A DNA stretch of 64,000 nt, from assembly GCA_963576785.1 (NCBI GenBank), contig OY756145.1, positions 2,170,001-2,234,000 on the forward strand. The letters run 5' to 3'. Numbering within the stretch: position 1 is the first letter of the stretch; each line of letters starts with the position of its first letter. The stretch is from Chlorophyllum brunneum (Eukaryota; Basidiomycota; Agaricomycetes; Agaricales; Agaricaceae). Shown here piece by piece: positions 24,007 through 35,900 of the stretch. Made by a program: the position numbers and the translations under genes. Below the pieces are notes generated by a model that searched no databases, was not told the origin of the DNA, and saw only the letters and a list, made by a program, of their open reading frames with translations.

Positions 24007-24454
24007 GAGCGAGTGTAGTCGATGTGTCCCCTGGAAATTCATATGCCAGAGGTGAGTATATGCGGGCCCTTGTAGGGCACAAACGCGACTCACCCGTGAC
24101 ATCCACTAGGAGCGAGGGTTTTGTCACGGCAGAAGGAATGGCCAGAGGGTGTGGAATGGTAGGAAGAGAGAGGAATGCGAAGCCCGCGGTAACATTCAGA
24201 GATTTATGACTGCCGTTTCGCGTGCGTGAGAACTTTGATCCGCTTGCTGGATCTGTGGGACGACAAAGGGCGTGAAGAACATGACGTGGAACAACAGGAA
24301 TCTCAATATTGCGCATACCATGCTCCTCCCACAACGCGTATCATACACAGTCCAATAATGATTGAAAAATATAACACAGCGAAGAATAACTAGCAAGATT
24401 GTAGTAATCATATGAGTGTAGGCTCGTAACATAGATGTCGTCAAAGCGGTACTA
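24007..24454. other. Spacer between the Ran-binding protein 3' end and the ALG5 start
   Basis: Both genes are on the minus strand. A hydrophobic ORF around 24100-24330 (IPHPLAIPSAVTKPSLLV) has no recognisable relative and was not annotated. The region should hold the ALG5 promoter and the 3' UTR of the upstream gene. Confidence 0.4.
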
Positions 24455-26652
24455 TTACGCTGGAGGGATATTGGAAAGGATCCTACTTAACAAGTCTTGT
24501 GCCGCTTTTGCGCTCCCCAGCTGAAAATGTCATCAGGGAAATCCATGGCCAGAACATGAGAATGACGACGTACCCTGAGGTTGTAATGAGTGGTTACGCC
24601 ATTTTCGATCGCGCTAAATCTCAGGTAACGTGGGTCTTGGGGGGCCAGTGCAGCCAGCATTCCAGAGAACAGCGTAACATTCAGAAGTAAGGTGTAAACA
24701 GCCTCTTTACGCATGACTGGGATGAGGTCAGGGGAGGGTCGTCCAGACGAGAATGGAGGCCGCACCTAGACGAGCGCCAGTTCCGTCCGATCTCCTAACG
24801 TTCAATCTCATTGGTCCGGTGCCTCTTTCTTTCCATTGGCCGTTTTCTAGAGAAAACAGTTTAGCACGGACTTGATGTATTGTCCGGTCATCTTCCTCTC
24901 CCGTGATCACTGCTGCCATGAGTATCGCAACGATGGATATAGTGGACTAGACCTTACCTTCTTGTTCGGTGAGCAGAAGCCGAGCATCTTCCTCACTTTT
25001 GTTGCTATCATCGTCATCGTCTCGTGTTGCCCTAAGCCTTTCTCCAAAGCTTGTTGTCCTCCCGTCTTCCTCGTCTTCTTCGGGGCTTTCCGACCTGTTG
25101 GGCTCTAGAACATTGAGCGTCGAATTTCTCTCCAGGGAGCTGGACGAGGATTCCGGTGGCGAATCTGCACGAGGTCGTTTTGGTGCAGGTACCGCAAAGC
25201 CCTGATTATTGCCGAGATACGAAGCGAAGGGATTGGAATTGACGGAGTTGCTCCGCGCAGGAGGAGATCTGGCCCGGCCCAGTTTTGAGCTCTGTCCAAG
25301 GACTGGGGATTTTGAACGTGCGAGTGATGAAAACGGAGACGAAGAAGAAGCGAATGCTTCGAACCCGGAGCGCTTCAGATTCTTAGGAGGGGAAGATGCG
25401 GGTTCGCCAGAAGTGCTTGTCAAGCTCGATAGGGGGGTGGACGAGGTTGAGTTTGCGAAGACGGAGGGAGGGGTATTCTTCCCGGAAGAAAATACATTGG
25501 GGCCTTTCGCAGCAGCAAAAGCCGAACCCGAGGCGTAAGCCATAAAACCAGTCTACAATGAACAATGAACAAAGTCGACATGGCATCCAATAACGTGTTA
25601 CTCACCATTTTCGGGGCAGAGTTGGGCGAAGGGGGCTTGAGTTTGGGGGAAGATTTCTTTGTTTCCGGGGGTGGTGAAGGTCGCTTGGTCTCCCGGGGAT
25701 TGGGGTCTTCGCCCTCATCATCTCGTGGACGTTTCAGGGGTTCGGGCGCATCCTTTGACGCGCCATCCTCTCCGTTGGGCCCCTGGCTCGTTCCCCTTTC
25801 CCCAAACCGACGTTTTAAGCCCTTCTCTCCGCCCTCTGAATGCCTTCTCACGTGCGTCTGTCCAGCCGGTACCACGGCAGCCGAGGGAGCGGCCGAGTCT
25901 GCGACTTTGTCTACTGTGTCCTGTTGCATAGGGACCCGTGAAATTTCATCCTTTACTAGGGCATCCTCAGCTTCAGGAGTTCTCTCCTCGACTTCCGCAG
26001 GTGGTGCCCATGTCGGCTGGGTTTTGATCTCAGCCACTTGGCCGTCTTTGTCAGAGGCATTTGGGGTTTTCCAGTTTAGGTCCTCCACGCCTTGACTAAT
26101 CTGCCTTACTCTGATTCTAATTTCCTGCCGTGGCGAAACTCCAATGGGTGGTGAAACCGAATGGGATCGGGATCGGGATCGGGAGCCAACCTTGCCTATT
26201 GTCTCCTCTGTCTCTTCCTTGGTCGTTTCCAGGGCACGTTTGTTGCGCTTTGCAGGTGTGCGAGTGTCCCGGTGTTCGGTGCCAGTGGTTGTATCAGTGT
26301 CCTGTGTGCGTACACGTTTGGCATTAGCGTGAGTTCCGGTTCAGAGCACGACGAGCGCGACCAACACAGCCAGAGGAGATGTTGGACGGTGCTCAGAAAC
26401 GGGTTACTAAGGATACACACCGAGGGTTTTGGGGTGTTGGCGGGTTCGAGAGAAACCTCCCTTTCGCGTTTCCTAGATTGTTTGTGGTCTTTCGGACAGA
26501 CGTAATGAGCAGGGAAGGAAATGGTGCGATAAGTGAGACTGACCCGAGCCATTCATGCCGGAGTCTGGGGGGGTGAGTGGAGGAGAGTTGCTGGGGTGTA
26601 GCTCTGTGTGCGGTGGGCGTTGCTGGTCGGCCATGGGTGAGGCCTTGGTCAT
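24455..26652 (-). CDS. YRB2: Ran-binding protein, YRB2 / RanBP3-like
   Basis: Exons 26652-26544, 26488-26421, 26301-25606, 25552-24958, 24912-24766, 24716-24574 and 24520-24455 give 607 residues. The C-terminal RanBD1 domain reads GEEDDRTIHQVRAKLFSLEN, QWKERGTGPMRLNVRR, VMRKEAVYTLLLNVTLFSGM, PRYLRFSAIENGVTTHYNL and ends SAKAAQDLLSRILSNIPP. Upstream are long charged, disordered regions with KR-rich patches (AKRNKRALE, LKRRFGERG) and a few phenylalanines flanked by Ser/Thr. The layout, one C-terminal RanBD after a long acidic/basic N-terminus, matches nuclear Yrb2/RanBP3, a CRM1 export cofactor, rather than the small cytosolic Yrb1. The start was traced upstream past a false GTG start at 26088 to the ATG at 26652. 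A 119-nt intron (26302-26420) is the least certain joint. Confidence 0.87.
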
Positions 26653-26944
26653 GGTGTCGTCCAAGTTCCAACTCAACCTTTACCCTTCCGCTCGGCTATA
26701 CCCGACGCCGTATACTGGCATCAATCCCACCGCTTTTCACTCGACATATAGTGTGGTATCTAACACCCAAGGTATAATTATACACGAAGACATCAAATCC
26801 ATACGGACGTAGTAGGCTCAGGCCAAATCCTGGCCAACATTACAATATGTCGTCCAGCTTCACTAGATCAGCATGAACAGAATAACAATATCGTACACAC
26901 GCGCCAGAATCCTGGACTCAGTCATAAATGCATAACGAATCATA

Positions 26945-29900
26945 TCACGACGGTGAGACTCGATCCCCAGGGGCCGTCTCTGGGCTGCTCGTCCCATGGT
27001 TGTTGATTTTTCTTCTTTCATCCGCGCACTGTAACGCATCTCGCAAGCTCCTCTCAAGCACAGGTTTTGTCAAGACTCTATTATTAGATAAGCGCCAGTC
27101 TGCACCTCAAAGATAAATAGCACATACTTGTCAACACCAGCATCTAGATACTCCTGTTGATCTGTTTTCCAATTAGAACACCACGCTCTGGAATATCAAT
27201 TCTGCCAGCCGACTTACCGGTCAACAACGCATTCCCTATGTCCCAGACGACATCAGTCGTGATGTGAAGGCAAGAAAAGAAAATACACACCCGTCACGCC
27301 CACAACGAAGTCTTTTCTCCCTAGTTCCCTCAGCTTCGCCACCACCTTGAGGCCCGACATGACCGGCATCTGATTGTCCAAGAATACAACAGCATACTTG
27401 TACTCCTCAGTTATTCCGGTCGGTGTGGATACGGACGTCGACCGCGGTGTGATCTCCTGCTCTAATATCGGCCTCGCTTCCCTCTTCGAATAATCACTTG
27501 ACGGCGTCGATAGTGGAATACTGATTCGTCGTCCCAGAATCATCTCCAGCGCTACTTCTCCGTTTTCAGCGAGGGACACTTGGCAACCCAACCTCGTCAA
27601 TATTCTCTTCATCAGCATCCGTGTCAATGAATCGTCATCAACCACCAGCACCGACATCCCCGCTGGTGATTCAAAATTCATTCCAGCATTTAACGACGAC
27701 GGACTCCCCCTCGCATGGCTCGCATCAAACATTACCAGGGGTGAAGTTGACGTCGAGGAATACGACGACCCTATCGCAGGTGTGTAGGCAGCAGAAGGTG
27801 AGCATGGCGGTATATGTGTATCAATCGAGAATGCTCTCGAAGGTAGTTGAACGAATGTTGGTCGCTGAATCACCCTCTTGGTCCCAGGTATTGGTATGCT
27901 TGATGGAAGTTCCGACCTCGCATCGTTCCCTTCGGATTCCCTGCTCATTGGAGCTGGTGGCACCGGATCCATACTTGAATACGAATTTGACTTTGAACCG
28001 GAAGCGATCGCATTTGTGGTGGTCGTGGTGGTCACCATCGTACCTGTCGACCTCTCATCCGGCCCTTTCTCGCTTTGCGGCGTCGTCAAAGGACTCGCAT
28101 TTGGCGTACCCGTTGTACTCGATGATGGCGCCGTGCTTTCATAATGGACTGTGACTTCATCTTCATCTCCTGAATATGAAACTGGCGGGAAAGAAAATTG
28201 CGTACCAGTTGATGAATCACCTATTGCTCTTGTTGGCACATGTTCATCTGAATCACGTTCTCTCAGTACAATCTCGAAGCGGCCAGCTACGTAATGAAAA
28301 CAAAACCGTAGGAAAAAACGAGTGCAGAGTGCGCATGAGTGTCTTGTGGCTAGCGGTGAGGTTTCCAAAACAAAAAAGCAACAAACCTTGATCCATAAGG
28401 CTCTGCATTGCCGAGTTCGTCCTAGCAGCGGTTGACCCAGTATCCTTCGCTTTCCCTGCGGTGTCTTTCGTCGCCGCGGCTGATGCTCCCTCCATAGTTC
28501 CGTTTGTTCCTGCGCGCATGAGAGCCTGTCCATGTACATATTCGACGTGATTGGATCCATGCGACATCTCGGGATCTGTGGGAGGCGGCTGATTTGTTAT
28601 GGCTTCACTTCCGATCCCAAGAGGAAGCTCCACCCAGAACGTTGAACCCCGCCCGACTTTGGATTGTACTCCAAGTCTCCCTCCACTTAACTTAACGATC
28701 TGTCGCACAAGTGCCAAGCCCAAACCAGTGCCCTTTCCACCTTGTTGTCTTCCTTGTTCGGTCTGGTTGAACGCAGCTAGGGATGGGATTTAGGATATGA
28801 CTGAGGACCCAGGCTGGTCGTGACTCACTGAACAGCTTATGCATATCGCACGGTTTTATCCCATATCCAGTATCCTCCACCTCAATCCTCACAACAATCG
28901 CCTCTACGGAAGACGCAGGAGACCTCGAACCGCTACGATGACTACGATTCCTCGAATATGCCTCCCTTTCTTCTTCCTCCAGTTCCTGCTCCGTGTCATG
29001 CTGGCTGAGATGTGACACAGACAGTGGGTATCGTGGTTTATCGTCAGGGCCTTCTTCTGGGAGCACTTGTGGTGGATGCAGTAAATCTTCTCCTAGTGGT
29101 ATGATCGGAAGTACCAGCTTCGTTCGAATCGTTAATTTACCACCAGCAGGGGTAAATTTACAGGCATTGCTGTAGGAGAAGGAAGGTTGAGTTCCGCATT
29201 CGAGCTTGGCCGAGAGAAGGAACATGCCTGGTGAGATTTGTGATGACCTGCCTCAGACGCGTCTCATCACCAGTAACGACACCTGGGGCATTTGGACTAC
29301 CCTCGATATGCCGACGAATGATATCAAGACTCTTTTCGCCGAGAGCTTCATATGCGGCTCTCCGAGCAATCTAAAAGGGTTTTCTTTAATAACGTTCTAT
29401 AAGTATGTGCATCTAAAACCTACAATGTCGATATTAGGGTCCATATAGGTCTCCAGGGTCAGATTACGGGCATCGGTGGTCAGCCCCAGAGGTATCAAAA
29501 GAGAGCGCATGACTTGATGGAACGCGTATGGCTAGATGTGCTCGTCAATGAAGCGTATGTTCAGAATTAAGGTGGAGTGGCGTACTCTCGAGGCCGATTC
29601 AAATTTACCACTGTCCATCTTGTTGCTGAAATGAAGGGTAATTAGGGTAGTCATAAAGGTGGCTGGGTGGTGGGTACTGACAAGTCCAGGACATCGTTGA
29701 GTACTATTTAAACAGTGAGCTTTCTAGCAGTAATAATTATACTTCTTTCCTACCTTTCGACATCATACTCAAACTACCAGACAATGCGTTAAACTCAATC
29801 TGCTGATCTTTCATGATATTCCCGGAAGCCTCCATGTTCTGGACAGCGAGGACTAATGCGAGTGGAAATTTTAATGTTTATTAGCGCGGAGAACGCGGAA

Positions 29901-31956
29901 CAACTCACGGGCAGTATTCAATGGTACTCGGACCTGTGTTAGTGGTAATCTGGATAAGTAAAATGTAGCTTCGTGACTCGTGAGTAGACACTCATCATGG
30001 AAGACATAGCTGGGCACCCGTTGGTCAGGATCAAGTGGAAAAGTGGAAGCATAGAGACTCACGAAGTAAGCCTTCTTTTTGAATCAGCCGTCTTTCGCTC
30101 GTTTACCTGAGCCTTCTGGGTGGCCTGTTGAAATCAAAGCGGTTATGATCCGGGGCCAAAAATGAGGTGGGATACTTACCCTATATTGGATCTTCAATTG
30201 GTATCGGAGGGTGTATAGGCGCCTTTCTGACTAAATTTATGTTGGCAGCTATCTTGTGATGTCTTTTGCAAACAGCTTACATTTTCACGCATGTAGTGCA
30301 CATAGATAAGGACTACAATTTTCACGTAATTATGAGTGATCGTAATAGAGTGACCGGCGAGAAACTTACAAAAATGGAAAACGAAGAAGTTTATCATATC
30401 TGTGCAGACAAATTATAAGGTTGTGACCCGTAATGTCCTGAACAACGCACTTCTGACCCAGCTCGACTTGGCCGGTATCATGAGACTCGAAGTCCTGTAC
30501 AACCAGTGAGCAGCCAAAGATAGGTCGAACACTTATCACACTCACATGATAAAAAAACTGAAGGCTCCGATGGCTGCCATCAACCTGTTCAACTTCAGGC
30601 CAAAGAGACCCATAGTTTGTAAAGCCTGTCGCCAACATGAGATGGAGCATGGTTGATATCTCCAAATTCTTACCGTCGTGTAGAAAAATAAACCAAGAAA
30701 ATCACGAGTGGCACAATCTGCTGGTTCGTAACCGGGCGGCTGAATTTTAGGAGGATAAAAACCACATATTTTTCTAAGATGGGTCGCAACTCAACGAGCA
30801 GCTAAAAGTTAGGGAAGAACTCGAACTTACATGAATAGGACAAAGTAGAATCCCCTGCGCAGAAAAAGAGTTAAAATGGGATACAAGAACCGCCCGGGAA
30901 GCTTACCAGACCCAGATCGCGACGACCAGAAACAACTGATAAAGTATAGGCCGGTTCCGTGGCCAGTCATAAATCACCATCCATCTAATGGTGTTAGATG
31001 AAGATCCAACAGTGATTTTGGACAACGTACAAGACCGGGAAGGCAAGGAGAGGCCCGACCTGGAAGAAAACAATTTCAAATTGAGACTACGCAGAAGTAG
31101 ATGATGACATCATACGTACCACAAAGTAGAAAGCAATGTCACTTCGATTCGGTCTAGAGCTTGTGTCTCTATCTAGGAATGCGACGCCAAGGACCCAGTT
31201 TACAATAAGCCAAAGTGCCGCCCAAATTGCTAGTCCCTTCTTGAGTATCCAGTCTTCCTACATGAGAACATAAACAAACAAGGTCAAGATGGGAAAAGGG
31301 ACACATACTTGTGCGTAGTGGCTTTCTGATTTCTCATCTTCGAAGCGGGTGAAAAAGAATTCACGGAGAGTCGGATAAAATTTGTAGCGCAGAATAACGA
31401 AGGGTTTCCAAACGCGCGCAAAACGACTCTGCACTTCACTTTCGTGTTCGCTGGCATTGCCTACAACGGTTTGCCCGGTGTGACCCATGACTGACTTGTC
31501 CAATGGTAGAGCGTTGGCCCCGTGCTCTGACGGCGACTCAGAACTTTTAATTTCTTCCGACCACACACGGTCGACAACTATTGTGTCCACCTCTCCATCC
31601 TCGTCCAAATGCTGGTCTGCCCGTTTTGAAGAGCTTTCTGCCGTACTGTCACCAAGGAGGGAACTATTCGAGGGAGCTACACCCGTCCCGAGTTGCTTCT
31701 TCAGACGCATCCAGTAGACGCCGAAGTTGAGGCGAGCAGACTTGATTCTGGTGTGATGTGGGTCATGTGGGTGGATGGCAGGTGGGGGGAGGATGTGGTC
31801 GACAGCGGTAGAGGTAGCGGGCGTGGGCATGCCGGACTTGGTGAAGTCCTGGGTCTTCTCACCCATGGAAATGGTGAGAGGTGGTCCCAGGTTCTCTTCC
31901 TCATCAGACCATGAAGAAGAGCGGGGACTTGTGAGGCGCCTGAGCCAGGATGGCAT
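26945..31956 (-). CDS. Hybrid histidine kinase with multi-pass membrane N-terminus and receiver domain
   Basis: There are 25 exons: 31956-31309, 31257-31120, 31059-31031, 30984-30907, 30854-30831, 30773-30674, 30625-30546, 30494-30451, 30399-30370, 30312-30281, 30230-30180, 30124-30063, 30009-29992, 29949-29909, 29852-29754, 29703-29682, 29625-29586, 29531-29424, 29370-29228, 29169-28829, 28776-28387, 28286-27291, 27235-27218, 27161-27128, 27077-26945. They give about 1,232 residues. About six hydrophobic segments (for example [40 protein letters not shown]) precede a HisKA segment with YVFH and [19 protein letters not shown]. The N-box reads [17 protein letters not shown], the G1 box EDTGYGIKP and the G2 box [20 protein letters not shown]. 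The C-terminal REC has [11 protein letters not shown], phosphoacceptor Asp in [13 protein letters not shown] and Lys in [11 protein letters not shown]. It should feed a His-to-Asp phosphorelay; the signal is unknown. Oddities: a GC-AG intron at 29170-29227, a roughly 40-residue insert in REC, and an unresolved splice at the H-box. An alternative in-frame start lies at 32172. Confidence 0.85.
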
Positions 31957-32990
31957 TTTAGATGCCCACTGATGTGGAGGAGAAAGACGCAGCACAGGAA
32001 GGAATGACAAGGGATTCACTTGGGTTACACAACACTCGAGGTGAGTGACGCTTTCGCCGGGGTCACAATCTACGCCGACAGCATCTATATCGGGTGGGGA
32101 CTGTGAATCTGAAATGACATAAGCCGATCGCGTTCCTTGGGAAGGTGTCGTGGGGGGACCCGACCCTGGCATACTCCATTTGGAATGAATCGCCGCAAGC
32201 CCATATTCGCCGGGGCCGTCCGCCTGGCTGATCTGGCCTCTTGCGACTGTTCGCCTGTCTCATTTCCTACTCGGATATCTGACCCTGTCTGCAATAATTA
32301 GCCATCGTCCAACATCGCCGCGGTCTACCCTTGTTCTGGACAATCTCCACCCTCGGTGTGTTCCACACCACACCCCACTGACCCTGGGACCGTGTTTGGC
32401 TCCGTCCATGTACTAACCTGCATTAATCCTGCCAGCCCTAACAAAGTTACTCACCAAGAGCCCATCGATGCATCGCCTCTGCAGCCTTGATTGATGCTTC
32501 CCCTTGCATCGTCGTGGTTTCGTCCCAACCACATGCCGTGAGGGGTCCCGTCTATTCTTAGTGACGTTTCCCTGGGAAGTCCGCGCCGTCCCCTGCCCCG
32601 AGTGAAGTCAATCAGAATACCTGCTGCAGCCTAGGTAGATCAGCGGATAAACAGCTTCCTATAAATCTGAGCACTGTACGACGTCAGAGACGCTAAGACT
32701 CGTCATGGCCGTAGAAAAAGAGTCATTTTTTGAAATTGCTGTTGTGGCTATTCCGGGATCAATGTGTCGTCGGAGTGTGAATTATCGGCCACCTCTTGTT
32801 TCCTCTCTTGCACCTCCACCGACCATCCACTCCGCGTATTCGTTGAAACTATCTCCAAACTCTCCATAAGAACTTTTGTAGTTCATACTCTTGCCGTTAT
32901 CTGTCCCTTCGTTATCTTTGTATATTTTTCTTTCTCTTGGTTCAACTTCAGCGCTCAAACCCGCCACCGTCACACAAACCCCTACAACAC
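31957..32990. promoter_or_regulatory. Divergent intergenic region (histidine kinase / SNT2-like)
   Basis: About 1 kb lies between two opposite start codons. The frame of the kinase stays open upstream to an ATG at 32172, possibly through an intron at 31972-32022, so the kinase-proximal part may be coding. The rest shows no gene, and I recognised no specific motif. Confidence 0.45.
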
Positions 32991-35900
32991 ATGGCCCACC
33001 CCGTATTCCTCAAAAATGGGGACCAGGTCAAAATCAATGGTATATTATTGAATCAGAACCCATAAATATGCTCTTCCGGGTCCTCATGTATTTTTGCAGA
33101 CCATGTTTACTGTTCACCAAGTTGGGAGGCCCGGGACGGCACACCTTATTCGATTGCCCGTATAATGGAATTTCTTCCCCCTGAAGACGTTCCCAAAGGA
33201 CCCGAAGGCAAAAATTTTCTCTATACTCGAGTGCGTCTTGCATGGTATTATCGCCCTGGCGACGTGAGCGACCGTACTGTTTCCGATTCTCGACTTCTTC
33301 TCGCTGCCATATATTCTGAGGTTTGCGACATCAATCAATTACGCGGAAAATGCTACGTTGTCCATAGAGACAAAATTTCAGATCTCGCCGGCTGGAAAAA
33401 ACGCCCAGATAGGTTCTACTTCAATCGTTTATTCGACCCATATATCAAGAAAGAGTTCGAAGTCATCCAGTCCACTGATGTTCGCAATAGTACGTATCCT
33501 AAAGTGGCGCGTGCGCTCTCTCAAACCTTGTTCATCTGCGCTCAAATATCAAATTTATTCAGTACCTGACAATATCCGTGCCGTTTTAACATCACGGTAT
33601 GAATATATCGTTGCCGAGAAAGAGGTCGTCGCAGACCTCACAGATAATTTGCGCCTATGCGCCACGTGCGATGACTGGTGTCCAAGGTGAGCGCCATCTT
33701 CCCCCTTCTGGATTCAGACAGCCATCACAACATCTATTGGTTGTCCTAAATCCGTCTGTTCCATCCGTCAATATATCCGCTAGCCGTCATTCTGACTTTT
33801 CCCTAAACTTATTCTGGAAAAGTGCTGAGACCGTCCAATGTGACCGTTGCAAGAAATACTTTCACATGGGCTGCGTCCAGCCTCCTCTCAATGCGAAACC
33901 TTCCCGAGGATACGGCTGGACCTGTGCCCCTTGTTCTCGCAAGCATGAAGAAGAGGTTGATAGTCATGATGTACGCTATCCTACGCCATCTGCTCCTCGC
34001 AAGTCGAATGCGCCGCCGGCGAGGGGACGTGGGCGTCCCCGCAAGGATAGGGCCCAGGCAGAACGAGAGGAGAACTTCCCGGTCAAGCATTTTAACATGT
34101 GGCCATTCCGATACTTTGGGTAGGTCTTCCAATGATCTCTTGTGGATCTCTTCGTCCGTCTCGGACCATCCATCAAATATTCTGATACGTTTGATGATGA
34201 TCCCAGGCAATATATGGTTGCGGAAGATACCTTGGGTGAGGTTGCATCGCTTACCAATACCCGGGCCAAAATTTCTGACCATCTCACGCTCTCGATAGAC
34301 CCGGAGGACTTGATCTTTCCTCGAACGGCGACTCGTCAAGGCCCAAAATATCAGGCAAACGTTCCACCAGCTCCAGACCCATATAACCATCCTCCAGGTG
34401 AGCGCTACGCTACGATCGGTTACCAAAAATAACCCTAATTTCCCTTCACTATTTTAGATATCGACGAGCGCGGTGGAGATAACACCGTCGAGGTCCTAGG
34501 CATCATCAACAGTCTGACAGAGGCAGAAGGTTTGTTCTTTCACACTGCTTTTTTATGAGTGACGTAAATTCAGGGTCTGACTTTTCCATGGCTTCATCTA
34601 TGAGCAGTAGCCGAAGGTAAGCACTTACTCCCATCTTTAGGTAACAAGGGGACGAGACTTATGGCATATGACCCCCTTCATGTACTTCTTTTCATCCCCA
34701 TTACCAGTGGAAGCTTGCAAAAGAAGTCTGACAAACAACAGAGAACTCCAGACAAGCGTTGATTGGTTGACTGAAGTTATCCGTCGCTTCTCTGATGCCG
34801 CATTAGCCGCTCGTCCGTTCACTGCGGTGAGCATGAAGAATATGATACGTGTTGACAAGGTTGGCAAACTTAGTTAACCACTTGACAAAAGTCTAAATTC
34901 CCGGTCGTCATCCCACCAGTGGACAAAGGAGGAAGCACCCTACAAGGATGAAGAGTGGACTCGGGAAGAAGTCATCACTTTTGAGGATGCAATCATGCAT
35001 CACAATGCAGAGCTTCGCGCGGTACGGGATGAGGTTGTCACCCGCACAATGCCGGAAGTGGTTCGATTCTATGGTCACTGGAAAAGGTAGGCTTTCCAAT
35101 ATCGTCATCGCCCGACCCGATTTCGCTGATTTCCTCGCTCTTCACAGTCAGAAACTAGGCGAACAGCATAAGCGGATCAAAGAGAGTGGAGAACCACCTA
35201 AGCCTGTTCGCCGTCGCTACAAAAGCGAAGAAGAGGCTTCGATCGGGCAACACGTTGGGCTTTCGGATGATGAAAGTTCTATAGTTGCAGAACCTGTCTC
35301 GAGGACTCCAACGTGCGGTGCCTGTAGGACACGCGACTCATCTACATGGTGGAAAGCGCCAAAAGGCTTGTCGACGAGTATCCTTTGTGATACATGCGGA
35401 ACAAATTGGCGAAAATATGCGGATCTCACGTATGTGCGTTCGTCTCGCGAGGAACCACTTCCTTCCGCCAAGTACAGGGCAAACGATAAGCGTGAAGGGA
35501 CGCCATTGTCGGGACCTTCGTCCAAGCGGGCAAAGGTGACGTTTCTTTGTTTACTCGGCGCATGCACGCATACGCGAAGGGTCGACCACCCGTCCCCGAT
35601 GTTTAAGCGTCGCAACTTGGTTTTATATTGACATGACTCGTTTATTTTCGTCGTTCTGTAGACATCAGCTTCGGCGCAGTCAACTCCACCACCTCCACCA
35701 TCCACGGCTCCTCAAGTACGCTGCTTAGCATGTACTCGAACAGGTCCATTAGGAAAGGTCCTCAAGTGTCAGAAGTGTGAGGTCCGAGTCCACGCTGGTG
35801 AGCTATTTCGGTCACGGGATTGTCTTTTCCACGGACTTAACATAAACAACCCACTCATGGGATAACTTCGTGATGATCAACTTCAGGGTCCTGCGGCGCT

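Noticed and set aside
25606..26088. GTG at 26088 as start of the Ran-binding protein
   Set aside because: The frame stays open upstream through SRSRSHSVSPP, and two further exons lead to an ATG at 26652.
29871..30062. Continuous 63-residue ORF spanning the kinase H-box as one exon
   Set aside because: It would need retention of clear introns on both sides and would insert extra residues into the conserved HisKA helix.
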